Shown here: one piece after another, positions 51,131 through 59,902 of the stretch
How the letters are laid out: the number at the start of each line of letters is the position of its first letter
How positions within the stretch are numbered: the first letter of the stretch is position 1
NCBI GenBank assembly: GCA_964610745.1
Contig: CAZSYL010000014.1
Span: forward strand, 1-64,000
Reading direction: 5' to 3'
Source: SHLQ01 sp964610745
GTDB taxonomy: Bacteria; Actinomycetota; Acidimicrobiia; Acidimicrobiales; SHLQ01
Length of the DNA: 64,000 nt
Position numbers and translations under genes: made by a program
Notes under the pieces: model-generated
Database searches by the model: none
Told to the model about the DNA's origin: nothing
What the model saw: only the letters and a program-made list of their open reading frames with translations

Positions 51131-54100
51131 TCACGACGTCTGGAGCGTTCTCAGTCGGGCGAGCTCGCTGCGATATTGCTCGACGTTGCGCAGTTTGATG
51201 TCTTCGTAACCCCGCACCATGTCGGGAAGCTCGGCGAGCGCAATGACGTCGTCGAGGGTCTCCGCGGACAAGCTGTCCAAGCTGGCCAATATTGCTTCGC
51301 GGTACTCTTCGGCGAGGACCTGTTCGACACGGCGAACCTCCGCCCTGCTAAAGGGGTCGACCGCTGTGCCGCGGAGTCGCTTTCCTTTCGCGAGGACTTC
51401 GATCGCCGGTGTCGCCCATGTCCCGATGCTGATCTTTCGGTCGATACCGAGGGCTCGCAACATGGGCGGATGGAGCTTCCAAGCCACGGTTCCGGTCGAG
51501 CCGGCGAGTTCGTTCGCCTCATCGAGCCCGCCGTCGAGGACCATTAGTCGTGCTACCTCGTACTCGTCCTTGTATGCGGTCAGCTTGAAGAGGCCAGCAG
51601 CAACCGCATCGAGCAGGGTGTCTTCGTCATGGATTGGACGCTCTGCACTAGTGATCTGTTCAAGCGTGTCGAACCACTGGTGCGCAGTCGAGTCGTCCCC
51701 CCACGCAGCAAGCTCTCCGGCAAACATTGAGAGCTGGTCTCGACGAGGGCCATCGACCCCAAGCTGGTCGAGTCGCGCGCTGAAGTGCTCGATCGGAACT
51801 GGGGAGTCATCGACACTGCCTGCGGCTCGGGCGACGGCGTCAGGGTCGACGATTTGGCGGCGACCCCACCGGAACGCTGCGATGTTGGCTGCGACCGCGG
51901 TCCCGTTTAATGCAATGGCTTGTTCGATGTGTTCGGGATCGATCGGTAGCACTCCTGCTTGGACCGCCATCCCCACGACGAAGATGTTTGCGGTCGTCGC
52001 CGTACCGAAGAGGTCGGTGACGATCTGTTGTGCATCTGCCCAGTGGTGCCCAGCTCGGGTTCGCTCCCCGATGTGCGCACCGAGCGTTGTCGGCTCTGGC
52101 ATCTGTAGGGAAGGGTCGAGGATCATTCCGCTCGTTGGAACCGCGCTGGTCGAACCCACGACATGTGTTGCATCAACATCGCTGGTCAGGTCACCCTTCA
52201 CCGATGCTGCGACCAGCTGATCGAAGGCGAGCAGAAGCGATGCCTGACCTTCGCCGAGACGGTTCGTGTAGGCCGCCCGCTCCTTCGAGAGCCGAATGTC
52301 GCTGACGACGGGACCGGCCTTTTGTGAGAGCCCGATCTGATCGAGGCCACGTACGTGGTAGCCGTCGAGCATTGCCGCCGTTCCCAGTATCTGACTGACG
52401 GTGACGACGCCGGTTCCACCGATGCCGGTGATTCGCATGGCGAAGTCCGTCTCGTCGACCAACCTTGTCGGCTCGACGAAATCATCCTCGATCGCGAGAG
52501 GATCGACCTGCGCTGGTGCGGTTTCCTTTGTTGCAACTGTTGGCCTACGGCGGTTTCGCAGCTTCGTCGTCACCTTCGAAAGCGTCTTGTCGAGCAGCGA
52601 TGGGTTGGCCTTTGGCTGGGTGACTGTCATGAACGATGGACAATCACCCTCCAGGCAGCTGAAATCGAGGTTGCAGGTTGTCTGGTCGATCTCGGTCTTG
52701 CGGCCGAACGGCGTCGAGACAGGATGTACCGACAGACAGTTGCTGACCTGCCCGCAGTCGCCGCAACCTTCACAGATTCGCTGATTGATCACTACGCGCT
52801 TGTTCGGTGTTTCGATCAGGCCTCGCTTTCGAGCTCGGCGCGCCTCAGCAGCACATGCCTGATCGTGGATGAGCACGGTCACCCCAGGCACCTTGGCCAA
52901 CAGCTCTTGAGCCTCGATCAAACGAGTTCGATCCCAGACCTCGACGCCCTTCGGCAATCGTTTGTACGAGTCGTTCTTTGGGTCGTCGGAAGTGATCAGA
53001 ACCTGGTTGACGCCCTGGTTCAGCAACACCGTTGCCACCGCAGGTACGTCGAGCTGGCCTTCAGGGTCCTGGCCACCGGTCATTGCCACCGTGCCGTTGT
53101 AGAGGAGTTTGTAGGTGATGTTCTTGCCCGAGGCGATTGCAGCCTGGACGGCGAGGCCACCCGAGTGAAAGTAGGTGCCGTCGCCAAGATTCTGAAAGAG
53201 GTGTGGCCGTTCAATGAAGTCGGCCATGCCGATCCATTGCGTGCCTTCATTGCCCATCGCGGTGAGACCGACGATGTCTCCAATTCGGTCCTCATCCAAG
53301 AAGATGGACATGGTGTGACAACCCACGCCCGCTCCGACCAGAGAACCGTCCGGCACCTCGGTGCTGCGATTGTGTGGGCAGCCCGAGCAAAAGGCCGGAG
53401 CGCGTTGTACCGAGAACGCGAGCGGGATCTTGACTCGCTTGGGCTTTGCAGGAACGAGTCGGTCGATGAGCTTGGGCTCTAGACGCTTTCGGATCGGTCC
53501 GACCAGGCCATCGGCGTCGAGCGATCCCCACGCAGGCAACAGCGTCGAGCCGTCAGCACTCTGTTTGCCGACGACGACGGGACGATCCGTGAGCGCGTAC
53601 AGCGCATCTTTGATGTTGAGCTCGAGGATTGGCTGCTTTTCTTCGATGACGAAAACTTCCTTGAGCCCTTTTGAGAACGACACGATCGTCTCGGGGTTGA
53701 ACGGCATGGGCATGCCCATCTTCAACAGTCGGATGCCCGCGCTCGCGATCTCATCATCGGTTTTGAGCCCGAGCCGTGACAGCGCCTCTCGGACCTCTCG
53801 GTAGGTAATGCCCGATGCCACGATGCCGATCCAGGCGTCCGCGGGATTCACGGTGGCGTGATTGAGTCTGTTCTCTGCGGCGTATGTGCGGGCAAGTTCA
53901 TAACGCACCTCGATGATCTCTCGCTCAAGGTCAAGCGTGTGCGGCGTTAGCAACGCTCCGTCTGGCATGTGCTCGTAGGGCTGGCCGTTGTGGAGTGGCA
54001 TCACAGGCTGAACTCGATCGGGGTCGAGCTCGATACTGGCGGTCGCGTCGGCGACGTCGGCGACGATCTTCAGTGCGCTCCAGAGTCCGGTCGCTCGAGA

Positions 54101-54667
54101 GAGCGCAATGCAGTGGCGTCCGAGGTCGAGCGCCTCGCCCGGGTCGCCGGGATAGAGCACTGGCATGTGCATGTCGGAGAGGAGCCCTGCCGACGATGAT
54201 GGCAGGCTCGAGGACTTTGCGTTTGGGTCATCGCCGACGAGCGCGACGACTCCACCTAGCCGAGAGGTCCCCGCAAACACGGCATGTCGTAGCGCATCTG
54301 CGGCACGGTCGACGCCCGGGGCCTTGCCATACCAAATGCCGACGACTCCGTCGTAGATGGCGTCGGATTGGGCAGCGGCCAGCTGAGACCCCATGACCGC
54401 GGTCGCCGCGTACTCTTCGTTCATTCCCTGAGCGAATTTGATCGGCAGATCGGGTGTGCTTCGGGCGGCCTTCTTCACTGCCTTGCCGAAGCCGCCGAGT
54501 GGCGAACCCTGATAGCCCGAGACGAATGAGGCGGTCGAGTGGCCCGCTCGTCGATCTGCCCGCAGCTGCTCTCCAGCGAGCCGAGCTAGCGCATCGATTC
54601 CGGTGAGAAACACGACACCGTCGTCCTGCACGTAGCGGTCGGTGAGGTCGTAATCGAGAATCGCCAT
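51131..54667 (-). CDS. Indolepyruvate:ferredoxin oxidoreductase, fused alpha-beta-gamma form
   Basis: This 1,178-residue single-chain 2-oxoacid:ferredoxin oxidoreductase has an N-terminal pyrimidine domain starting GIDALARLAGEQ with SGYQGSPLGGFG (about residues 50-61). The TPP-binding domain contains GDGTYFHSGGLAVQAAI (about 495-511). A 4Fe-4S ferredoxin-like block has CEGCGDCGQVSNCLSVHP (about 628-645) plus CNLDFSCLEGDCP. The gamma-type domain carries ITGIGGTGVVTVSQIL (about 744-759). The C-terminus is of the DUF6537 type. It decarboxylates aryl pyruvates from aromatic amino acids. A divergent Lrp regulator at 54837 probably controls it. Confidence 0.92.
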   Translation of the reverse strand: MAILDYDLTDRYVQDDGVVFLTGIDALARLAGEQLRADRRAGHSTASFVSGYQGSPLGGFGKAVKKAARSTPDLPIKFAQGMNEEYAATAVMGSQLAAAQSDAIYDGVVGIWYGKAPGVDRAADALRHAVFAGTSRLGGVVALVGDDPNAKSSSLPSSSAGLLSDMHMPVLYPGDPGEALDLGRHCIALSRATGLWSALKIVADVADATASIELDPDRVQPVMPLHNGQPYEHMPDGALLTPHTLDLEREIIEVRYELARTYAAENRLNHATVNPADAWIGIVASGITYREVREALSRLGLKTDDEIASAGIRLLKMGMPMPFNPETIVSFSKGLKEVFVIEEKQPILELNIKDALYALTDRPVVVGKQSADGSTLLPAWGSLDADGLVGPIRKRLEPKLIDRLVPAKPKRVKIPLAFSVQRAPAFCSGCPHNRSTEVPDGSLVGAGVGCHTMSIFLDEDRIGDIVGLTAMGNEGTQWIGMADFIERPHLFQNLGDGTYFHSGGLAVQAAIASGKNITYKLLYNGTVAMTGGQDPEGQLDVPAVATVLLNQGVNQVLITSDDPKNDSYKRLPKGVEVWDRTRLIEAQELLAKVPGVTVLIHDQACAAEARRARKRGLIETPNKRVVINQRICEGCGDCGQVSNCLSVHPVSTPFGRKTEIDQTTCNLDFSCLEGDCPSFMTVTQPKANPSLLDKTLSKVTTKLRNRRRPTVATKETAPAQVDPLAIEDDFVEPTRLVDETDFAMRITGIGGTGVVTVSQILGTAAMLDGYHVRGLDQIGLSQKAGPVVSDIRLSKERAAYTNRLGEGQASLLLAFDQLVAASVKGDLTSDVDATHVVGSTSAVPTSGMILDPSLQMPEPTTLGAHIGERTRAGHHWADAQQIVTDLFGTATTANIFVVGMAVQAGVLPIDPEHIEQAIALNGTAVAANIAAFRWGRRQIVDPDAVARAAGSVDDSPVPIEHFSARLDQLGVDGPRRDQLSMFAGELAAWGDDSTAHQWFDTLEQITSAERPIHDEDTLLDAVAAGLFKLTAYKDEYEVARLMVLDGGLDEANELAGSTGTVAWKLHPPMLRALGIDRKISIGTWATPAIEVLAKGKRLRGTAVDPFSRAEVRRVEQVLAEEYREAILASLDSLSAETLDDVIALAELPDMVRGYEDIKLRNVEQYRSELARLRTLQTS

Positions 54668-54836
54668 GGGTTCACCTGTTCGTGGATTTTGCGGTTGGTT
54701 ACCTCCTATTGAAGATTATGTATGGATAAATAGGTAGGGATTCGAATATAATTCTGTAAGGAGCATCATTGTTGCATTAATGAATGAATTGCTACTCTGA
54801 GTAGACCCGGATACCGAACGTTACGGAGGTCACATC

Positions 54837-55304
54837 GTGGAGCGGTTGAAGTCCGAGGCTGACTACACACTGACCGCTGAGCTACAGCGCGACGCCAGAC
54901 AGACGAACAGGGCGCTTGCCCAAAAGACTGGCTTGGCACCATCGACGACGTTGGCGAGGGTGCGAGATCTCGAAGCCAACGGAGTGATCGACGGCTACCA
55001 TGCATCGGTCGATCTGGCTGCGCTCGGTCGTCCGATCCAAGCGTTGGTGTTTGTTCGGTTGCGGCCCAAAAACGAGGACGTGGTCAACTCGTTTATCGAC
55101 GCCATCTGGGAGCTACCCGAGGTCATCAGCATCGATCTGATTAGCGGAGTTGAAGACGTGGTTATTCACCTCGCCGTCCCCGATGTCGAGGCACTCAACC
55201 GTGTTGTGTTGTCCAAGATAAGCAATAGGGAAGGGGTGTTCGACGAGCGGACATCGTTGCTTTTCGGGCATCGCCGAAAGACCGTGATCGAACCGCTCGG
55301 CTGA
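54837..55304 (+). CDS. Lrp/AsnC family regulator, divergent from the indolepyruvate oxidoreductase gene
   Basis: This 155-residue protein has the helix-turn-helix QTNRALAQKTGLAPSTTLAR (about residues 21-40) and a RAM domain (about 60-150) with VISIDLISGVEDVVIHLAV. The start is a GTG after GGAGGTCACATC. The 168-bp divergent interval is AT-rich, with ATTGTTGCATTAATGAATG-type sequence that suits Lrp boxes. It likely senses an aromatic amino acid or keto acid and controls the neighbouring enzyme. Confidence 0.9.
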   Translation: MERLKSEADYTLTAELQRDARQTNRALAQKTGLAPSTTLARVRDLEANGVIDGYHASVDLAALGRPIQALVFVRLRPKNEDVVNSFIDAIWELPEVISIDLISGVEDVVIHLAVPDVEALNRVVLSKISNREGVFDERTSLLFGHRRKTVIEPLG

Positions 55305-55314
55305 CCGGGGTTCC

Positions 55315-56187
55315 TCAGCTGGGCGGACGAAGTACGAGGACGGGGGTGTTTGCCTTGTATGCCTCGTAATCGGGCTGACCACCCCATTTCTTATCCGCTC
55401 GTCGTTCGAGCATCGGCAGGCCGCTGATCCGCGTAAGCAGCACGGTCACAAAGAGGGGGGAGATAAGCGTGACGAACTGCCACCCGCTCAGCGCCGGGAG
55501 CACCATGATGGCCATACCGGTCCAAAGGGCGATCTCGCCAAAATAGTTAGGGTGGCGCGACCACCGCCACAGTCCAACGTTGATGAACTTGCCATCGTTC
55601 GCGGACTCCTTTTTGAATGCCGATTTTTGCGCGTCCGAAACCGCCTCGACGCCGAACCCGATCACCCACACGATGAGGCCAACCACCCCGAGGATTCCGA
55701 AATTGGTCTTGGCCCCCGACGTCATGGCAGCGAGGGCCGCTCCTGCGGTAAGCGTGATCCACAGTCCTTGAAGCATCCACGCCATCAAGAAGCGAATCCA
55801 GCTCTGCTTGATTTGATCGAATCTTCGATCGCCATTGGATCTACGGACTCGTCTGAACAGGAAGCTGCCGAGGCGCCCAGCCCATATGAAGATCAAAAGC
55901 GCGGCGATCATCGTTCGGGCATCGCGCACGTCGGCGGTGATGAGCGCGACCGCCGTGACCGTGATGTACGTGATCGATCCGGTGACGTCGTAGTAGTGGT
56001 CGGTGCGAGCTAGGTACGAGGGGATGAACACCGCGATGTTCATCCCGAAGGCAATGATCGTGAGAAGCGTGAATGACTTCAGGCCGCCGACCGACTCTCC
56101 ACCATCAGCCCCAGCAAACGCGAAGATGACTCCGAGGACCGTGATGATGGCGATGCCGGTAGCCGCTACGCGTTCTGCCTTGTTCAC
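55315..56187 (-). CDS. DUF1295 family membrane protein (isoprenylcysteine methyltransferase/5-alpha-reductase fold)
   Basis: This 290-residue polytopic membrane protein has about seven helices. The signature at the C-terminal half is GLWRWSRHPNYFGEIALWTGM (about residues 215-235; RHPNYFGE is diagnostic). The ending ERRADKKWGGQPDYEAYK also matches DUF1295. Relatives include methyltransferases and steroid reductases. The CrtI-like gene is 11 bp upstream on the same strand, so they form an operon. Confidence 0.88.
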   Translation of the reverse strand: MNKAERVAATGIAIITVLGVIFAFAGADGGESVGGLKSFTLLTIIAFGMNIAVFIPSYLARTDHYYDVTGSITYITVTAVALITADVRDARTMIAALLIFIWAGRLGSFLFRRVRRSNGDRRFDQIKQSWIRFLMAWMLQGLWITLTAGAALAAMTSGAKTNFGILGVVGLIVWVIGFGVEAVSDAQKSAFKKESANDGKFINVGLWRWSRHPNYFGEIALWTGMAIMVLPALSGWQFVTLISPLFVTVLLTRISGLPMLERRADKKWGGQPDYEAYKANTPVLVLRPPS

Positions 56188-56198
56188 TCATTTACCTC

Positions 56199-57635
56199 TC
56201 AAGAGAAGACCTTTGACAGGACGCGTTCAGCCGCGCCCTTACCAGCCATGCCATGGACCGCAGCGCCTGGAGTCGTGCTGGCGCTGGCCAGGAAGATGCT
56301 GTCGTCTGCGGTGTCGAACGGATGGGCCTGGACCATCGGCCGAGCAAATAGCTGGGCGCCGGCGTGACTTCCGCCGCCGATGTCTCCGCCGACCAGGTTC
56401 ATGTTCGTTGCTTCAAGCATGGGAGTTGAGGTGCAATATCTGGCCCGAACGACATCGCGGAACCCGGGGGCGAAACGTTCGAGCTGCGATTCGATGGCAG
56501 TGGTCTGATCGACCGTCGACCCGTTCGGAACATGGCAGTACACCCAAGCGGTGTGTTTACCCGTGGGCGCACGGCTTGGGTCGAACAGAGTGTGTTGCGC
56601 CACAAGCACAAATGGTTGCTCCGCGTGCTTTCCTGCCGCTACCTCGGCTTCGGCCTTTTCGATCTCGTCGAGTGAGCCGCCGACATGAACCGTCCCTGCT
56701 TCGGCCACCTCGGCGTTGGCCCATGGGATTGGTTCGTCGAGCGCATAGTCGATCTTGAACACCCCCGGTCCGTAGTTCCACTTCGTGAGTTTCTTCCGGT
56801 ACGAAGCTGGAAAGCGGCTGCCCGCAATCGAGTCGAGCTGGTGGGGGCCTATCGAAAAAATGGTGGCTCGGGCGGGCGGAATGTCGCTCATCGAGGCGAC
56901 CGGTTCTCCGGTACGAATTTCACCGCCAAGACTTTCCAGGAGCGAGGCCATTGCATCGATGATCGACTGGGCGCCGCCTGCTGGGAAACCCCATCCAACC
57001 GAATGGACGAGTGAGCCCAAAAGCAGACCAAACGTCGACGTGAAAGGCGCCGTGAGAGGCAAAATCGAATGTGCGGCATGGCCAGCGAACAAGCCCTGGG
57101 CTTCATCGCTGTTCCACAGGCGCCGTGCTGTTCGCGTTGCTGGTAGAGCTGCCGCAGCGCCCATGCGCACACCGACGACGGGGTGTGATGGGACCCGCAA
57201 TAGCGGACGAAGCGCCAAGTCCATCAGCGCATCTGCGTTTTCGATCCAGGGTGAGAAGTAGCGGCGATAGCTTGGGCCATCGTCGGCAAGTCCCTCGATA
57301 GTGCGTTCGAAGTCCTGCCAGGCAATACCGGCTCGACCTCCGTCGAGCGGGTGGGCTGCCCCCGCGGGTGGTTGGATCCAGGTGAGACCATGCTCGGCGA
57401 GCTCACCGGCAATCTCCTCGAAAAATGGCGAGGCCTTGACCATTGGGTGGATTGCTGAACCGAGGTCGTGAACGAAGCCAGGTTCGGTTAGTTCGCCAGA
57501 TCGAGCAGCTCCGCCGATGGTGTTGTTTGCCTCGAGCACGATGACCGACTTGCCAGCCTTGGCCAGAGTGATCGCTGCGGCGAGCCCGTTTGGGCCAGAA
57601 CCTACAACGACTGTGTCGACCCCATCCGATGTCAT
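56199..57635 (-). CDS. FAD-dependent phytoene desaturase-like oxidoreductase
   Basis: This 478-residue protein has the FAD Rossmann motif VDTVVVGSGPNGLAAAITLA (about residues 6-25) and GGAARSGELTEPGFVHDLGSA (about 41-61). Its C-terminal motif is GVHGMAGKGAAERV-like (AVHGMAGKGAA, about 460). The pattern is that of the NAD(P)/FAD-dependent, CrtI-like oxidoreductase family found in many actinobacteria. The substrate is unknown; no carotenoid genes are next to it. It is co-transcribed with the DUF1295 gene. Confidence 0.88.
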   Translation of the reverse strand: MTSDGVDTVVVGSGPNGLAAAITLAKAGKSVIVLEANNTIGGAARSGELTEPGFVHDLGSAIHPMVKASPFFEEIAGELAEHGLTWIQPPAGAAHPLDGGRAGIAWQDFERTIEGLADDGPSYRRYFSPWIENADALMDLALRPLLRVPSHPVVGVRMGAAAALPATRTARRLWNSDEAQGLFAGHAAHSILPLTAPFTSTFGLLLGSLVHSVGWGFPAGGAQSIIDAMASLLESLGGEIRTGEPVASMSDIPPARATIFSIGPHQLDSIAGSRFPASYRKKLTKWNYGPGVFKIDYALDEPIPWANAEVAEAGTVHVGGSLDEIEKAEAEVAAGKHAEQPFVLVAQHTLFDPSRAPTGKHTAWVYCHVPNGSTVDQTTAIESQLERFAPGFRDVVRARYCTSTPMLEATNMNLVGGDIGGGSHAGAQLFARPMVQAHPFDTADDSIFLASASTTPGAAVHGMAGKGAAERVLSKVFS

Positions 57636-57695
57636 AACAAAAGCCTAGGTGCACCCAACGCCCGTCGTCGGACGTTGCCGTGGAATGCTGGTCTG

Positions 57696-58619
57696 GTGAC
57701 AATTCTCCTGAACCCCTGGGGTGAGCCGGGCGATTGGTTTGAGGCCATGACCACCCTGCTGCCGGACGAAGACATCGTCCTGTGGCCCGAGAACCCAGAC
57801 CCAGCTGGCATCGAGATGCTCGTTGCGTGGCGCATGAAGCGGAGCGACCTCGCGACCTTCACGAACCTCCAGACGATCTTCTCGATGGGAGCCGGAGTTG
57901 ACCAATGGTTGAAGGAAGGCTCGCCCGACGTCCAGTTAGTTCGGCTCGCCGACCCGGCAATGTCCGATGAGATGGCGGCGTACACGGTCCATTGGGTCAC
58001 GCACTTTCAGCGGGGCTTTGACTCCTCCTATGACCCGACTGGCCCTGCACCTTGGGGGATTAACACCGCACCGGTCTCGAACCAGTACCGGGTTGGACTG
58101 CTCGGTTTTGGCCAAATCGGGCGACGCATCGGGACGTCCTTTCGTGACCTCGGCTATCCAGTGCGTGCATGGACCCGTACCGGGGTCGATGACGATTGGG
58201 TCCGTTCGTACAGCGGCATCGACGAGCTCGAATCGTTTCTCGGTGACTGCGACGCGGTGATCAACATGTTGCCGAACACACCGATGACGCAAGGGTTGCT
58301 TACGAGCGAGCGCTTCGGACAGTTCAAACCCGGCGCGACCTTCATCAACATTGGACGCGGGACGGTCGTCGCCGACGATGCCGATCTACTCACTGCACTC
58401 GACGCCGGTTCGCTCGGTGCCGTCGTTCTCGACGTGACCAACCCGGAGCCACCCTCGGCGGACGCGCTCGTCTTTCAGCATCCAAAGATTCGAGTGACCC
58501 CACACATCTCGGGAATGACTCAAATGGCGACTGCTGCGAAACTCATCGCGGCGAACATTTCTCGGATCCGCCGTGGTGAAGCGCCGTTTCCAACCGTCGA
58601 CCGGTTGGCCGGCTACTAA
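57696..58619 (+). CDS. ghrA: Glyoxylate/hydroxypyruvate reductase A-like (D-2-hydroxyacid dehydrogenase)
   Basis: This 307-residue protein starts at GTG 57696 (TILLNPWGEPGDWF). It has the GhrA-type NFSMGAGVDQWL-like FSMGAGVDQWL (about residues 64-74) and the NAD motif VGLLGFGQIGRRIG (about 134-147). The catalytic Arg is in INIGRGTVVADDADLL (about 228-243), followed by the Glu in VTNPEPPSADAL and the His in TPHISGM (about 271-277). It reduces glyoxylate or hydroxypyruvate. It lies divergent from the CrtI-like gene. Confidence 0.9.
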   Translation: MTILLNPWGEPGDWFEAMTTLLPDEDIVLWPENPDPAGIEMLVAWRMKRSDLATFTNLQTIFSMGAGVDQWLKEGSPDVQLVRLADPAMSDEMAAYTVHWVTHFQRGFDSSYDPTGPAPWGINTAPVSNQYRVGLLGFGQIGRRIGTSFRDLGYPVRAWTRTGVDDDWVRSYSGIDELESFLGDCDAVINMLPNTPMTQGLLTSERFGQFKPGATFINIGRGTVVADDADLLTALDAGSLGAVVLDVTNPEPPSADALVFQHPKIRVTPHISGMTQMATAAKLIAANISRIRRGEAPFPTVDRLAGY

Positions 58620-58702
58620 CTGTTCGATTTGCCGAGAAAAAGGTCGACACCCCCGAGTGGCTGGGCCGAAGCCTGACCACCACGAGGGTGTCGGAAACAG
58701 TT
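58618..58702 (-). terminator. Long imperfect hairpin with a minus-strand T run (terminator-like)
   Basis: AACTGTT (58618-58624) pairs with AACAGTT (58696-58702) and, inside, CGACACCC (58645-58652) pairs with GGGTGTCG (58686-58693), with a further GTGG/CCAC step. Reading the minus strand, the inner hairpin is followed by ACCTTTTTC, so it would stop a minus-strand transcript coming from the interval to the right. On the plus strand it overlaps the ghrA stop. Confidence 0.5.
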
Positions 58703-59231
58703 TGAGGATCCACCCCTATCGATCGTTTCGGGAGTACCGTCCCGGTCAATAAGTGCTTTCACTGCCCGTCATACCCGGCAAGCCGGGGTGGCGGGCAGTG
58801 CCGTTTATCCCGTGCTGTCTAGTTTGACCTAATCAGCGTGGTCACGCCTCCACTTCCCTTCGAGTTTCCCACTCCGAGGAGCGGTTCCGTCGTTGTTCGT
58901 TGGGAGCGACACCAACCCCTCAGCACACTCCGGAGAGTGGGCCAGTGGGCGAGATGAACTCTCTAACCTCTTCCAATCGGCGTCTCCTTGGCTTTCGCTT
59001 CGGCCCGTTCCGTTTGGCGTGGAGACACCATGCCCCGCGCGGTCGTGCAGCGTCAACTCGTTTTCCGAAATCCTCAGGGTTATCCCACAGATTTTTGGGT
59101 TTTCCTCAGAGGTGTGACATTTGTCAACAGCCCTGTCCACAGGAAACGCCTAGTTTCAACGTTTCTGGGAAGCTCAAAAAGAATTTTGGGAATCTCGCGA
59201 CTTCTTGGCACTCTCGGCCGTCCTTGTATCC
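58703..59231. other. Non-coding interval with hairpins and DnaA-box-like sequences
   Basis: No convincing gene is visible. It holds CGGGA/TCCCG near 58730-58743 and a 9-bp stem CACTGCCCG/CGGGCAGTG (58760-58768 with 58792-58800) with an inner CCCGG/CCGGG. There are also three sites near the DnaA consensus TTATCCACA within about 65 bp: TTATCCCACAG (59080-59090), TTGTCAACAG (59121-59130) and CTGTCCACAGG (59133-59143). It could carry a small RNA bounded by the two terminator-like hairpins. Confidence 0.45.
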
Positions 59232-59277
59232 GTAAGCACCGCAGGTATCCCGCCACCTGCGGTGCTTACCCATTTTT
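59232..59277 (+). terminator. Perfect hairpin terminator with T run
   Basis: GTAAGCACCGCAGGT (59232-59246) pairs perfectly with ACCTGCGGTGCTTAC (59255-59269) and is followed by CCATTTTT. The T run is on the plus strand, yet no plus-strand gene ends just before it. It also lies 37 bp past the minus-strand DUF1697 stop and may serve both directions. Confidence 0.8.
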
Positions 59278-59306
59278 CGCCTCGCGTGGTTTGCGGGCGG
59301 TTGGCC

Positions 59307-59831
59307 CTAGAGGTTCTTGAGTTTGGCTACCGAGCGGAGGTTGCGGCCTGTCAAGACGGTGCCGGCTGCTTTTTCGAGTTGATCGACGGTGAGCTTCGAC
59401 TTACTTTGGCCCTGGCCATAGGCCACGTACACGGCGCTCGTCGTGGCGGTGATTGTGTCGCCGAGATGTTTGGTCGGGTCGATGGTTTGTATCCCCGCAA
59501 CATCTACTTCGCCGCGGGCGAAGTAGATGAGATGGATAGCCGGGTCGGCGTCACTGGGAAACGGGGCTTGAGCTTCGCGTTCGGCGATCATGTGCTGGGC
59601 GACAGGCACCGCAGGTACGTCGACGTCGAAGCGTTCGACCAACAGATTCTCGATTTCGTCTGCCAACGCATCCTCATCTAACTCGGTGTCGACAGCGATG
59701 TTCCCGCTCTGGATGTAGGTGGCGACGTCCTCGAAACCACCGTCGGCCAACGCCGATCGAAGCTCGGCCATCGGCACCTTGTTCCGCCCACTCACATTGA
59801 TTCCTCGGAGCAGGATGATCATTCTGGTCAT
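59307..59831 (-). CDS. DUF1697 family protein
   Basis: This 174-residue protein begins MTRMIILLRGINVSGRNKVPM, the DUF1697 hallmark (LLRGINVGG-N). It continues with TYIQSGNIAVD and the closing SKLTVDQLEKAAGTVLTGRNLRSV. DUF1697 proteins are small, cytoplasmic and of unknown function. It is divergent from the carnitine operon and its start overlaps the region of the dyad there. Confidence 0.87.
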   Translation of the reverse strand: MTRMIILLRGINVSGRNKVPMAELRSALADGGFEDVATYIQSGNIAVDTELDEDALADEIENLLVERFDVDVPAVPVAQHMIAEREAQAPFPSDADPAIHLIYFARGEVDVAGIQTIDPTKHLGDTITATTSAVYVAYGQGQSKSKLTVDQLEKAAGTVLTGRNLRSVAKLKNL

Positions 59832-59880
59832 TGCATGATCTTCCCATTTTTCCTGAGTTACTGGTGGTTGAAATCAAAAC

Positions 59881-59899
59881 TGAACGATCGTACAGTTCA
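59881..59899. promoter_or_regulatory. Dyad before the carnitine operon (candidate operator)
   Basis: TGAAC (59881-59885) is inverted as GTTCA (59895-59899) around GATCGTACA, which itself holds palindromic GATC and GTAC. It lies 3 bp before the dioxygenase ATG and between two divergent genes. Such a position would block the transcript, or the message may be nearly leaderless. Confidence 0.4.
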
Positions 59900-59902
59900 T
59901 CC

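Noticed and set aside
52355..53482. 375-codon plus-strand frame
   Set aside because: It is antisense to the indolepyruvate oxidoreductase gene, whose iron-sulfur and TPP motifs fix the coding strand.
58829..59140. 103-codon minus-strand frame in the non-coding interval
   Set aside because: It has no ribosome binding site, odd composition and no domain; overlapping plus-strand frames are equally poor.
58703..59231. Chromosome replication origin
   Set aside because: DnaA-box-like sites are imperfect and few, and dnaA, dnaN, rpmH or parAB are not nearby.
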